A stretch of 46,926 bases of DNA from Candidatus Azobacteroides sp. (GTDB lineage: Bacteria; Bacteroidota; Bacteroidia; Bacteroidales; WRGA01), in contig JAJQEC010000065.1 of NCBI GenBank assembly GCA_021201815.1, forward strand, positions 1 through 46,926, in the 5' to 3' direction. This document shows positions 25,011 through 31,952 of the stretch, in pieces (positions within the stretch are counted from its first letter, which is position 1; every line of letters begins with the position of its first letter). Made by a program: the position numbers and the translations under genes. Below the pieces are notes generated by a model. It was not told where the DNA came from. It was given only the letters and a program-made list of their open reading frames with translations, and did not search any database.

Positions 25011-26180
25011 ATGAAACAGAAGCTCTGGAATAAGAATTTTATTAATTCTTGTATTGCAAATTTTTTAATGGCCTCATCTTTTCATTTATTAATGCCGGTT
25101 ATTCCTATTTATCTCACTGATTTTTTAGGAGTAGCACCTTCCCGTATCGGAATTGTTTTGTCAAGCTATTCTTTGGGAATGCTTCTGGTAAGGCCTTTTT
25201 CCGGATATATTATTGATGTATTTGACAGGAAAAAAGTATTTCTTCTGGCACTCTTACTATTTGTAGCCACTTTCTTTGGCTATTTGTTTGCTGTTACGGT
25301 AGGACTTTTAATTATCCTTCGGTTTTTACATGGTTTATTCTGGGGGGTAGCTACGGTTTCTTCCAATACCATTGCTATTGATATTATTCCTTCTTCACGT
25401 CGGGCGGAAGGAGTGGGATATTTTGGTATGAATATGAATCTGGCAATGGCAATTGCTCCTTTTATAGCCATCCATATTTTTGAATCTTTTGGTTTCTATA
25501 TCCTTATTTTTTGTGCTATTTTTATGGGAATGCTGGCTATCGGATCTGTTATGTTTATAAAAACTCCTTATAAGCAGAAATTACAGGAACGTCCTCCTCT
25601 TTCATTCGACCGGTTTATTCTTATAAAAGGTTTGCCTGTTTTTTTTAATCAACTTCTTGTTACAATCGGTTGGGGCATGCTTGTTTCTTTTGCTGCTTTG
25701 TATGGAAAAGAAATAAATATCCCTAATCCGGGTATGTTTTTTCTATTTGTAGCTGCAGGGTTAATTTTAGCCCGCATTACTTCAGGCCGTTTTGTTGATA
25801 AAGGCTATCTTCATATAGTCGCAGTTGTTGCCTTATCTATTATTACCTTATCTCTCTTTTCTTTTTATTATTACCATACTATTTTCTCCTATTGTCTTTC
25901 TGCTTTTTTTATTGGTATCGGATATGGTACCATGTTACCGGCTTTTCAGACGACTTTTATAAATATGGCTCCTCATGACAGAAGAGGCACAGCCAATTCT
26001 ACTTATCTTACTGCGTTTGATTTTGGTATGGGAGCAGGAATGCTTTTAGGAGGCTATATTTCCGGATTCTATTCAACAAAGTATCTTTATTTAACAGCTT
26101 CCATACTGAGTTTCTTTTCAATTCTCTTTTATCTTTTTATTTCCAGAAAAGTATATGAAAAGAATAAATTAATAAAATAG
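25011..26180 (+). CDS. MFS transporter of unknown substrate
   Basis: The 389-residue protein has twelve predicted membrane helices in two six-helix halves. The cytoplasmic loop between helices 2 and 3 reads GYIIDVFDRKKVF, the motif A equivalent of the major facilitator family (DxxxRK), with a related SGRFVDKGY in the second half. Sequence such as VSSNTIAIDIIPSSRRAEGVGYFGM resembles the drug-exporter and sugar-exporter-like MFS groups. I use the ATG at 25011 because an upstream in-frame ATG at 24999 sits at the edge of a terminator hairpin. It is a single gene; no neighbour points to a substrate. Confidence 0.88.
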   Translation: MKQKLWNKNFINSCIANFLMASSFHLLMPVIPIYLTDFLGVAPSRIGIVLSSYSLGMLLVRPFSGYIIDVFDRKKVFLLALLLFVATFFGYLFAVTVGLLIILRFLHGLFWGVATVSSNTIAIDIIPSSRRAEGVGYFGMNMNLAMAIAPFIAIHIFESFGFYILIFCAIFMGMLAIGSVMFIKTPYKQKLQERPPLSFDRFILIKGLPVFFNQLLVTIGWGMLVSFAALYGKEINIPNPGMFFLFVAAGLILARITSGRFVDKGYLHIVAVVALSIITLSLFSFYYYHTIFSYCLSAFFIGIGYGTMLPAFQTTFINMAPHDRRGTANSTYLTAFDFGMGAGMLLGGYISGFYSTKYLYLTASILSFFSILFYLFISRKVYEKNKLIK

Positions 26181-26352
26181 TTAGGGTAATTATTAATTAA
26201 ATGTTTTTATCCTGTTTTAAGTATGGGATTTAATCCTTTTCCGGTAAATTTTTTCTGCTAATAGATGAGGTTAGGGATTAATAGTTTATTCTATAGGTAT
26301 ATAGTGGTTTATTGTAGAAAATATTTTTATATTAAAAAGGTCCGGAAAGAAA

Positions 26353-27546
26353 TTAATATTTTTCAGATATTATTTCTCTGTAGATTAGTTCTAATTTTTT
26401 TGCAATAATATCAGGCGAAGCCAGATTTTTTAAATGACTTCTTATCTTTACGCTATCGAAATTTCTTCTGTTGTCTATTAAATTCAGCATCCCTTGTGCA
26501 AGAGAATCAATATCTTCAATTGGCACCCGATACCCGCAAAAATCCTCAAAGGTACCTAAAGGAACCACTTCAGTACATACTACAGGTACTCCCATACTTA
26601 ACGCTTCCAGAAAAGAAACCGGCTGTGCTTCCACTCTGCTTGATAGTACAAAACCATCTGCTTTTTTTAATTCTTCCCGGATTTCCGCATGAGAAAGAAA
26701 ACCACAAAAACTAATCTTATCAGAATGGTTACATTTCTTAAGTAATTCCTGAAAATTCGGATTATCAAAATATCTTCCGGCAATTCTTAATCTGACATTA
26801 TTATTTATTTCACAGACTTTGTCGAAAGCCGGTAGAAGAATATCGTAAGCTTTCACCGGATTATAACTATTGGCAGCAAAAAAGATGAAATCTTTTTTAT
26901 TTTCCGGCATTTTATTTTCCGGAGAAAAAAAGTCAACATCTAGCATATTTGACATGGCTCTTATGGGCACATCTCTGGTAAGAAAACTGCTTATTTTTTC
27001 TATTTGTTGTTCAGAAACAGGAAGGATATAACTTGCATTTGAAAAACCTTCTATATAAAAAGGCGTATATATTTCCTTTATTTTATCTTTGGCAAACTCA
27101 CTTTGTTGTCCGAATATTCCCCGATGTTCTGTTAATACATACGGAATTCCGTATTTCTTTTTGATTTTTGCAGCAGGGATGCTTCCCCACATAGAACTAT
27201 GGACATGTATTACATCCGGCCTGCCAAAAATTTGGATGTAAGATTCTACTAAAGAAGTTGTTTTATGGATCCATTTTTTGATATTTATCATATGAAAATA
27301 AGGAATTCTCCATGAATAATACCGAAGTATTTCTATCTCATTTTCTTTCGTTATAAAACTTTTGACAGGGTATTTAAAAACATTTGTCTTATACTTTCTC
27401 CAGGGTAAAGTAACGTTTGCTAATATTCTTACCTCCATTCCCCGGGCTTTTAGCGCTTTTGTTTGGTCTGTACAGAAATAACCTCCTTCAGGAAGATACC
27501 AGGAAGGCAGTTGAAGAATATGAAGTGGCTTATTTGATTGTTTCAT
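26353..27546 (-). CDS. Glycosyltransferase, GT4 (GT-B) family
   Basis: The 397-residue product has the two-domain GT-B plan. The N-terminal half includes LQLPSWYLPEGGYFCTDQTK and HVHSSMWGSIPAAKI. The C-terminal half has FFAANSYNPVKAYDILLPAF, LRIAGRYF and the nucleotide-binding segment EALSMGVPVVCTEVVPLGTFE, where a Glu-x7-Glu motif (usually E-x7-E in GT4) is visible as EAQPVSFLE. Enzymes of this class transfer a sugar from a nucleotide donor during polysaccharide, O-antigen or glycolipid synthesis. It is the last gene of a run after a flippase (45-nt gap), so it probably acts on the same glycan. Donor and acceptor cannot be told. Confidence 0.9.
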   Translation of the reverse strand: MKQSNKPLHILQLPSWYLPEGGYFCTDQTKALKARGMEVRILANVTLPWRKYKTNVFKYPVKSFITKENEIEILRYYSWRIPYFHMINIKKWIHKTTSLVESYIQIFGRPDVIHVHSSMWGSIPAAKIKKKYGIPYVLTEHRGIFGQQSEFAKDKIKEIYTPFYIEGFSNASYILPVSEQQIEKISSFLTRDVPIRAMSNMLDVDFFSPENKMPENKKDFIFFAANSYNPVKAYDILLPAFDKVCEINNNVRLRIAGRYFDNPNFQELLKKCNHSDKISFCGFLSHAEIREELKKADGFVLSSRVEAQPVSFLEALSMGVPVVCTEVVPLGTFEDFCGYRVPIEDIDSLAQGMLNLIDNRRNFDSVKIRSHLKNLASPDIIAKKLELIYREIISEKY

Positions 27547-27591
27547 TTGAGAGATATTTTAAATTCCAATTGAAAAATTCCGGATTAAAAT

Positions 27592-28887
27592 TTAATGGGA
27601 TTGGAGATATATTCTTTTCTTTTCGTAATTTTTTATTAAGACATAAAACCATCCTAATTGAAAAAGGGCAATAAAGGTAGTGGCAAAGCTATAACCAATA
27701 ATTGAAATAACATAATTATCAAAGTGTATTCCGATTAAAATAGCTATCAGGCGTAAAATAGCACATCCTGTCTCTATGAACATAGCTGATTTTTGTTTGA
27801 AAAAAATCCCTGGGATAAATGCGAAAGTTCCGGTGAAAAAAGACACCAAAAACCAGGGTAATAAGGCATTTAGAATATAAGCCGTTTCCTTCCATTCATT
27901 TCCGAACAAAAAAGGAACAATATCTTTTGAAAAAAAGAAAATAAAAACAAAGGCAGGAAACATAATAAAAAAGAAATTCCTGCAAAAGCTCTTGAATAAT
28001 GGCAGCATAGGTTTCTTTTCATTATACCGTTGGGACAATTGTTGAAAATAAACTTGATTCAGGGAACTTGTAATAATATTAATCGGTCTGAAGCCTATAC
28101 TCATTGCCAATGCATAAAATCCGACAATTTTTATACCAAAGAAAGGGGTAAACATTAAGGCTGGTAAGTTACTTGACAGCATATTAACAAAGGTATGGAA
28201 AAGAGTATATTTGGGATAATTCTCATATCTCTTTGCAACCTTTTTTATCCGTACAGGATCAGATTGAAATAATCTTCCAATGATTTGCTTTTTATTTTTT
28301 ATAAAAAGAACAGATGTAAAAGAACAGACATATCCTATAAAAGTAGCTACTATTAAACCGATTTTAGTATAGGAAAACCATCCGAAAAGCAATTTGAAAA
28401 AACTGCTTCCTAATGACTGAGAGATAGTATAATGGGCTGTTAAATTAAAGCTTTTATTTCGGTTAAACCAATAAGTAAGCATCGTTCCGATAGAATTCAG
28501 AAGTACGATTACAGGAATTAAATAAATAGTCCATTTTATGTAAGAAAGGGAAAAAAAGGAAAGGATAAAGTCCTTTAAAAAAAGGATAAGTAACAAAAGT
28601 CCTAGGCAAAACCACAAGGTAATTCTTAATCCCAAATGAAAAATTGCTATTGCATCTTTGGAAGACTTGGGTTGTAGAATTGCAGTTTCGTATCGACCTG
28701 TAGAAAGAACAAAAAATATACTACATAAAGTTAAGAAAAAGTTATATTCCCCGAATTCTTCGGGAGAATACATTCTGGTTATCAGCGGATATATAAGTAA
28801 TGCTACTGCCTGAGAGACAATATTTGCAGAAAGAAGATTAAAGGCATTTCTTTTAAATTCGGAATTAAAGAATTTTTTTAAAGTCAT
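27592..28887 (-). CDS. Wzx-type oligosaccharide flippase
   Basis: The 431-residue protein has about twelve to fourteen membrane helices and opens with NLLSANIVSQAVALLIYPLITRMYSPEEFGEYNFF, split here as SANIVSQAVALLIYPL and ITRMYSPEEFGEYNFF. That is the typical entry of polysaccharide-biosynthesis flippases, and ALAMSIGFRPINIITSSLNQVYFQQL matches their mid-region. Such proteins turn lipid-linked sugar units from the cytoplasmic to the periplasmic side of the inner membrane. It is followed 45 nt later by a glycosyltransferase and preceded by a gamma-carbonic anhydrase gene. A full O-antigen or capsule cluster is absent, so this is an isolated pair. Confidence 0.9.
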   Translation of the reverse strand: MTLKKFFNSEFKRNAFNLLSANIVSQAVALLIYPLITRMYSPEEFGEYNFFLTLCSIFFVLSTGRYETAILQPKSSKDAIAIFHLGLRITLWFCLGLLLLILFLKDFILSFFSLSYIKWTIYLIPVIVLLNSIGTMLTYWFNRNKSFNLTAHYTISQSLGSSFFKLLFGWFSYTKIGLIVATFIGYVCSFTSVLFIKNKKQIIGRLFQSDPVRIKKVAKRYENYPKYTLFHTFVNMLSSNLPALMFTPFFGIKIVGFYALAMSIGFRPINIITSSLNQVYFQQLSQRYNEKKPMLPLFKSFCRNFFFIMFPAFVFIFFFSKDIVPFLFGNEWKETAYILNALLPWFLVSFFTGTFAFIPGIFFKQKSAMFIETGCAILRLIAILIGIHFDNYVISIIGYSFATTFIALFQLGWFYVLIKNYEKKRIYLQSH

Positions 28888-28933
28888 TTACAAAGTGGAT
28901 TTAATCCAATACAAAGAAATTTTATTTATTGGC

Positions 28934-29455
28934 TTATTCCTCATCTTTATACCAACTGGCATACATTCCATAATTAGAAGCTATTCGTTGGTTAATTTCT
29001 TTTGATTGTTGAGGATCGATTTTCTTTATATATTTAGCAGGCACACCTGCATATATACTTCCGGGTTCAACAATCGTATTACTTAAAACCACTGAGCCTG
29101 CAGCAACAATTGCGCCTTCTCCGATGACAGCATGGTCCAGTACGACAGAACCCATCCCTATTAAGGCCCCTTCATGCACAGTGGCTCCGTGAATAGTTAC
29201 ATTATGGCCGATGGAAACATTATCTCCGATGTGAAGAGTTGATTTTTCATATAAAGTGTGTAATACACTCCCATCCTGAATATTTACATTATTCCCGATA
29301 CGGATCGAATTTACATCTCCCCTGATTACAGCGCTATACCATACGCTGCAATTATTCCCTAACATTACATCTCCGATAATAGTTGCATTTTCTGCTAAGA
29401 AACAATCTTTTCCTATCTGTGGAGTAAACCCTCTGACTGTTTTAATCAATGCCAT
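28934..29455 (-). CDS. Gamma-class carbonic anhydrase-like protein
   Basis: The 173-residue protein is a left-handed beta helix of hexapeptide repeats (for example IGDVMLGNNCSVWYSAVIRGD, split here into IGDVMLGNNCSV and WYSAVIRGD, plus IGENAxI-like repeats later). The zinc ligands of the gamma family are in place as His66, His84 and His89 (QDGSVLH, then IGHNVTIH). Related proteins (YrdA/CaiE type) are often annotated as carbonic anhydrases but activity is not proven for most. It heads a minus-strand run with the flippase (46-nt gap) and glycosyltransferase, which looks like chance linkage, since no link in function is known. Confidence 0.9.
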   Translation of the reverse strand: MALIKTVRGFTPQIGKDCFLAENATIIGDVMLGNNCSVWYSAVIRGDVNSIRIGNNVNIQDGSVLHTLYEKSTLHIGDNVSIGHNVTIHGATVHEGALIGMGSVVLDHAVIGEGAIVAAGSVVLSNTIVEPGSIYAGVPAKYIKKIDPQQSKEINQRIASNYGMYASWYKDEE

Positions 29456-29493
29456 ATTTAATAAATAATTTAAAAATGCCTAGGGCCAGTTAT

Positions 29494-29516
29494 TACAATT
29501 ATGATCTATAATTGTA
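29494..29516 (+). promoter_or_regulatory. Palindromic operator candidate before the nitroreductase gene
   Basis: Arms tacaattat (29494-29502) and ataattgta (29508-29516) pair perfectly around a 5-nt centre. The site ends directly before a -7-like box TATCTTTG at 29517-29524 and covers the spacer where RNA polymerase would bind, so a bound dimeric regulator would block transcription. The regulator is not encoded nearby. The half-site is AT-rich and reminiscent of PerR/MarR-type sites, but that assignment is only a guess. Confidence 0.55.
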
Positions 29517-29524
29517 TATCTTTG
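29517..29524 (+). promoter_or_regulatory. Putative -7 box of the nitroreductase gene
   Basis: TATCTTTG matches TAnnTTTG, 152 nt before the nitroreductase start. The -33 position coincides with the palindrome at 29494-29516 and is not a TTTG, which fits a promoter under specific control. Confidence 0.45.
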
Positions 29525-29675
29525 CCTCTGTTAAATTTCATTTTACAAAAGTACAATAATAATAAATGGAAAATTATTTTTGTATTATCTTTTCAGTTTC
29601 TATATAGATAAGAACTAACTTCTTTTATTTCCTTAAGATCTACAAATAAGTTTAATATATAAATAATGTAATAGT

Positions 29676-30419
29676 ATGATGGATATTTTGAAGGAACGCC
29701 GTACAATCCGTAAGTATACAGATAAAAATATAGAAGAAAATTTGCTTAAGGAATTGCTGGAAGCTGCGTTCAGAGCTTCTAATACCGGCAATATGCAATT
29801 ATATAGTGTTGTGGTTACAAAAAAACAGGAAATGAAAAAAAAACTGGCTCCTTTTCATTTTAATCAGCCTATGATAGAACAGGCTCCTGTCGTATTAACT
29901 TTTTGTGCGGATGTGAACCGGTTTAATAAATGGTGTGAACTAAGGAATGCAGTTCCCGGATTCGATAATTTTCAATCCTTTATAACAGCTGCTATTGATG
30001 CGGTTATTGCTGCTCAGACCTTTTGTGTGGCTGCTGAAGCCAGAGGGTTAGGGATTTGCTACATAGGTACGGTTACTTATATGACTAAACAAATTATAGA
30101 GACCCTTCAATTGCCGGAATATGTCGTTCCTGTAGTTACACTTACTCTCGGTTATCCGGAAGAAATACCTCCTCAGGTAGAAAGGTTGCCGCTGGAAGGA
30201 CTGGTGCATGAAGAATATTATAAAGAGTATAGTAAAGAAGATATTGAAAATATTTATTCCCATAAAGAAAATCTTGAAGTAAATAAAAAGTATGTTGCTG
30301 AAAATAAAAAAAATACTTTAGCGCAAGTATTTACGGATATTCGATATACCAAAGAGAACAATGAAAAATTTTCACAAACATTCTATGAAGCAATTAGGGA
30401 ACAAGGTTTTCTTAAATAA
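29676..30419 (+). CDS. Nitroreductase-family NAD(P)H oxidoreductase
   Basis: The 247-residue protein begins MMDILKERRTIRKYTDKNI, the standard FMN-contacting start of the family (RRTIRKY). It continues with AFRASNTGNMQLYSVVV (flavin binding), AIDAVIAAQTFCVAAEARGLGICYIG and TLGYPEEIPPQVERLPLEGLVH. Family members are homodimeric flavin enzymes that reduce nitro compounds, quinones or flavin. The C-terminal extension of about 60 residues resembles the NfsA/NADPH-dependent oxidoreductase branch. The gene is monocistronic, and a palindrome at 29494-29516 over its promoter suggests control by a repressor, perhaps redox- or xenobiotic-sensing. The start could also be the second ATG (29679). Confidence 0.9.
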   Translation: MMDILKERRTIRKYTDKNIEENLLKELLEAAFRASNTGNMQLYSVVVTKKQEMKKKLAPFHFNQPMIEQAPVVLTFCADVNRFNKWCELRNAVPGFDNFQSFITAAIDAVIAAQTFCVAAEARGLGICYIGTVTYMTKQIIETLQLPEYVVPVVTLTLGYPEEIPPQVERLPLEGLVHEEYYKEYSKEDIENIYSHKENLEVNKKYVAENKKNTLAQVFTDIRYTKENNEKFSQTFYEAIREQGFLK

Positions 30420-30593
30420 ATTTGTGAATAAGAAAATTTCTAAAAAAAGAGAAAAAGAAAGAACTTATTCGTCTATATAATGTTAAACTATTACCCTCTT
30501 TTATTTAGCATGAAAATTTAATGTTTTGTAAAAGAATAGAATACGTAGTTTATACGAAAAACTGTATAATCACTAAAATTAATTAGTATTCTT

Positions 30594-30917
30594 ATGGAAT
30601 ATGAGAATGATTGGTTGAATCCGGATGATTCAAAGGCGATTTCTTTTATTAGAAAATCTTTACCCGAAGCGTTAGCTTTCAGAATAAATGATTTGCAAAT
30701 AGAAGAAGTCATAGATTGCGTACATGAGTTCTATGAAGAAAAAGGAATGCTGGAAGAAGATAATCCGGAAGATTCTTTGGAAATAGATGAAGAAGAATTA
30801 TTCTCTTATGTATATGAACATGTGGATAAGGAATTAATGAAAGATTTGTCAGCCGGAGATATACGCCAAATTGTCGAAAAAGAGTTAGATTATTCTGATA
30901 AATCAGATGGTTTTTAA
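30594..30917 (+). CDS. Small acidic protein of unknown function
   Basis: A 107-codon frame encodes a strongly acidic, soluble and probably helical protein with many Glu and Asp residues and no signal peptide, membrane helix or known motif. The composition, an ATG start and the clear spacing to the next gene (34 nt) support it as real. It precedes the OmpA-type lipoprotein gene on the same strand and may be in one transcript with it. Function unknown. Confidence 0.6.
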   Translation: MEYENDWLNPDDSKAISFIRKSLPEALAFRINDLQIEEVIDCVHEFYEEKGMLEEDNPEDSLEIDEEELFSYVYEHVDKELMKDLSAGDIRQIVEKELDYSDKSDGF

Positions 30918-30951
30918 TATATACTTTTTAATAAATAAAAATAAATAATTT

Positions 30952-31641
30952 ATGAAAACAACAAAACTATTTGCAACATTTGCTGTATGCATCGCGATTA
31001 TTTTTGCATCCGGATGTTCTTCTATGAGTAATACAGGAAAAGGTGCTGCGATAGGAGCCGGAGGTGGTGCTGCTTTAGGTGCTGGTGTCGGAGCTTTATT
31101 CGGAAAAGGACAAGGGGCTGTCATCGGTGCTGCTATCGGAACTGCCGTAGGAGCAGGCACAGGAGCGATTATCGGTAATAAAATGGATAAGCAGGAAGAA
31201 GAGCTTCGTCAGATTCAGGGAGCAGAAGTAGAAAAAGTAACAGATAAAAATAATCTTCAGGCAATTAAAGTAACTTTTGCTGAAGGAATTTTGTTTCAGA
31301 CAGGAAAAAGTGATCTGAGTGCTTCTTCTAAAACGGCATTAAGTCAGTTTGCTTCTTCTCTTGTTAATAATCCTGAAACAGATGTAACAATTTATGGACA
31401 TACAGATAATACCGGGAGCAGATCTATAAATGAAAAATTATCTAACGAAAGGGCACAGGCAGTAGCAAACTATCTCATGGGAAGTGGTGTTGCCGGAAAT
31501 CGTCTGACTACTGAAGGATTGGCATATGATTATCCTGTAGCCGATAATAATACTGCAGCAGGAAGAGCTCAGAATCGTCGTGTGGAAGTTTATATTACAG
31601 CAAATGAGCAGATGATCAGAGATGCTGAAGCTGGCAGATAA
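30952..31641 (+). CDS. OmpA-family lipoprotein with glycine-zipper domain
   Basis: The 229-residue precursor has a lipoprotein signal ending in the lipobox ASGC, so Cys22 would be lipid-modified. Residues 30-78 form a Gly/Ala-rich glycine zipper with GxxxG repeats, which may be membrane-associated. Residues 100-218 form an OmpA C-terminal domain: VTFAEGILFQTGKSDL, then VTIYGHTDNTGS and a conserved NEKLSNERAQAVANYL ending in RAQNRRVEVYI. That domain binds peptidoglycan diaminopimelate through the Asp and Arg of this motif. The combination is that of YiaD-like proteins, which tie the outer membrane to the cell wall. A terminator follows at 31706. Confidence 0.92.
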   Translation: MKTTKLFATFAVCIAIIFASGCSSMSNTGKGAAIGAGGGAALGAGVGALFGKGQGAVIGAAIGTAVGAGTGAIIGNKMDKQEEELRQIQGAEVEKVTDKNNLQAIKVTFAEGILFQTGKSDLSASSKTALSQFASSLVNNPETDVTIYGHTDNTGSRSINEKLSNERAQAVANYLMGSGVAGNRLTTEGLAYDYPVADNNTAAGRAQNRRVEVYITANEQMIRDAEAGR

Positions 31642-31705
31642 ATCAGTTTTTCCCGGGATATTAAGTTATATCCGGTAAAATAACCATATTATACTGGCTT
31701 TTATA

Positions 31706-31740
31706 AGAGAGTGGTAAAAACTTTTATTACTCTCTTTTTG
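31706..31740 (+). terminator. Terminator after the OmpA-type lipoprotein gene
   Basis: The arms agagagtggta and tattactctct pair over 11 positions with two G-U pairs, with the sides of the loop A- and T-rich, and a T-run follows. It lies 65 nt after the stop codon. Confidence 0.75.
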
Positions 31741-31819
31741 TTTGCTATAAAATAAAGTCAAATGTTTAAAGAGCTAATAATAAGAAAATCAAATTGTTTG
31801 TATGCAAAAAATAAAAAAT

Positions 31820-31835
31820 ACGCAAACGGTTGCAT
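31820..31835 (+). promoter_or_regulatory. LacI-type operator upstream of malQ
   Basis: acgcaaacggttgcat is a near-palindrome (6 of 8 paired positions) and differs at only two of 16 positions from the perfect palindrome upstream of susC (39342-39357). The CG centre with gcaaac/gtttgc half-sites is typical of LacI/GalR-family operators. It begins 70 nt before a -7 box at 31890. The LacI-family gene at 36636 is the obvious binder. Confidence 0.75.
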
Positions 31836-31844
31836 AAAATTTTG

Positions 31845-31858
31845 TGCAATTTTTTGCA
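31845..31858 (+). promoter_or_regulatory. Second TGCA-type motif near malQ
   Basis: tgcaattttttgca has half-sites tgcaa and ttgca on either side of a T run, a spaced inverted repeat. A near copy (tgcaattttttatgca, 39331-39346) overlaps the susC operator. The shared occurrence at both regulated units suggests a secondary binding site, but the short length makes chance possible. Confidence 0.35.
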
Positions 31859-31889
31859 TTAAATGGATATTAACTTTTTTATTTGTCTT

Positions 31890-31897
31890 TAAATTTG
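31890..31897 (+). promoter_or_regulatory. Putative -7 box of malQ
   Basis: TAAATTTG matches TAnnTTTG and lies 63 nt before the malQ start. No TTTG lies at the usual -33 distance, which fits a promoter that needs an activator. The LacI-type palindrome starts 70 nt upstream. Confidence 0.5.
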
Positions 31898-31931
31898 TTT
31901 TCGGAGAAAATAATCAAATGTTTATCCTTAA

Positions 31932-31940
31932 AAAGGAGGT
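31932..31940 (+). promoter_or_regulatory. Strong Shine-Dalgarno sequence before malQ
   Basis: aaaggaggt is a near-perfect complement of the 16S rRNA 3' end, 12 nt before the malQ ATG. Genes in this window otherwise mostly lack such a site, as is usual in Bacteroidota, so this one stands out. The spacing is longer than the optimum. Confidence 0.6.
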
Positions 31941-31952
31941 CATTACCATTTC

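Larger units (their letters stand above)
31642..31952 (+). other. 311-nt malQ upstream region
   Basis: This region holds the terminator of the OmpA-type gene (31706-31740), a LacI-type palindrome (31820-31835), a TGCA-repeat motif (31845-31858), a -7-like box (31890-31897) and a strong ribosome binding site (31932-31940). A 64-codon frame (31762-31956) overlaps all these sites and the malQ start and is not a convincing gene. Confidence 0.6.
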
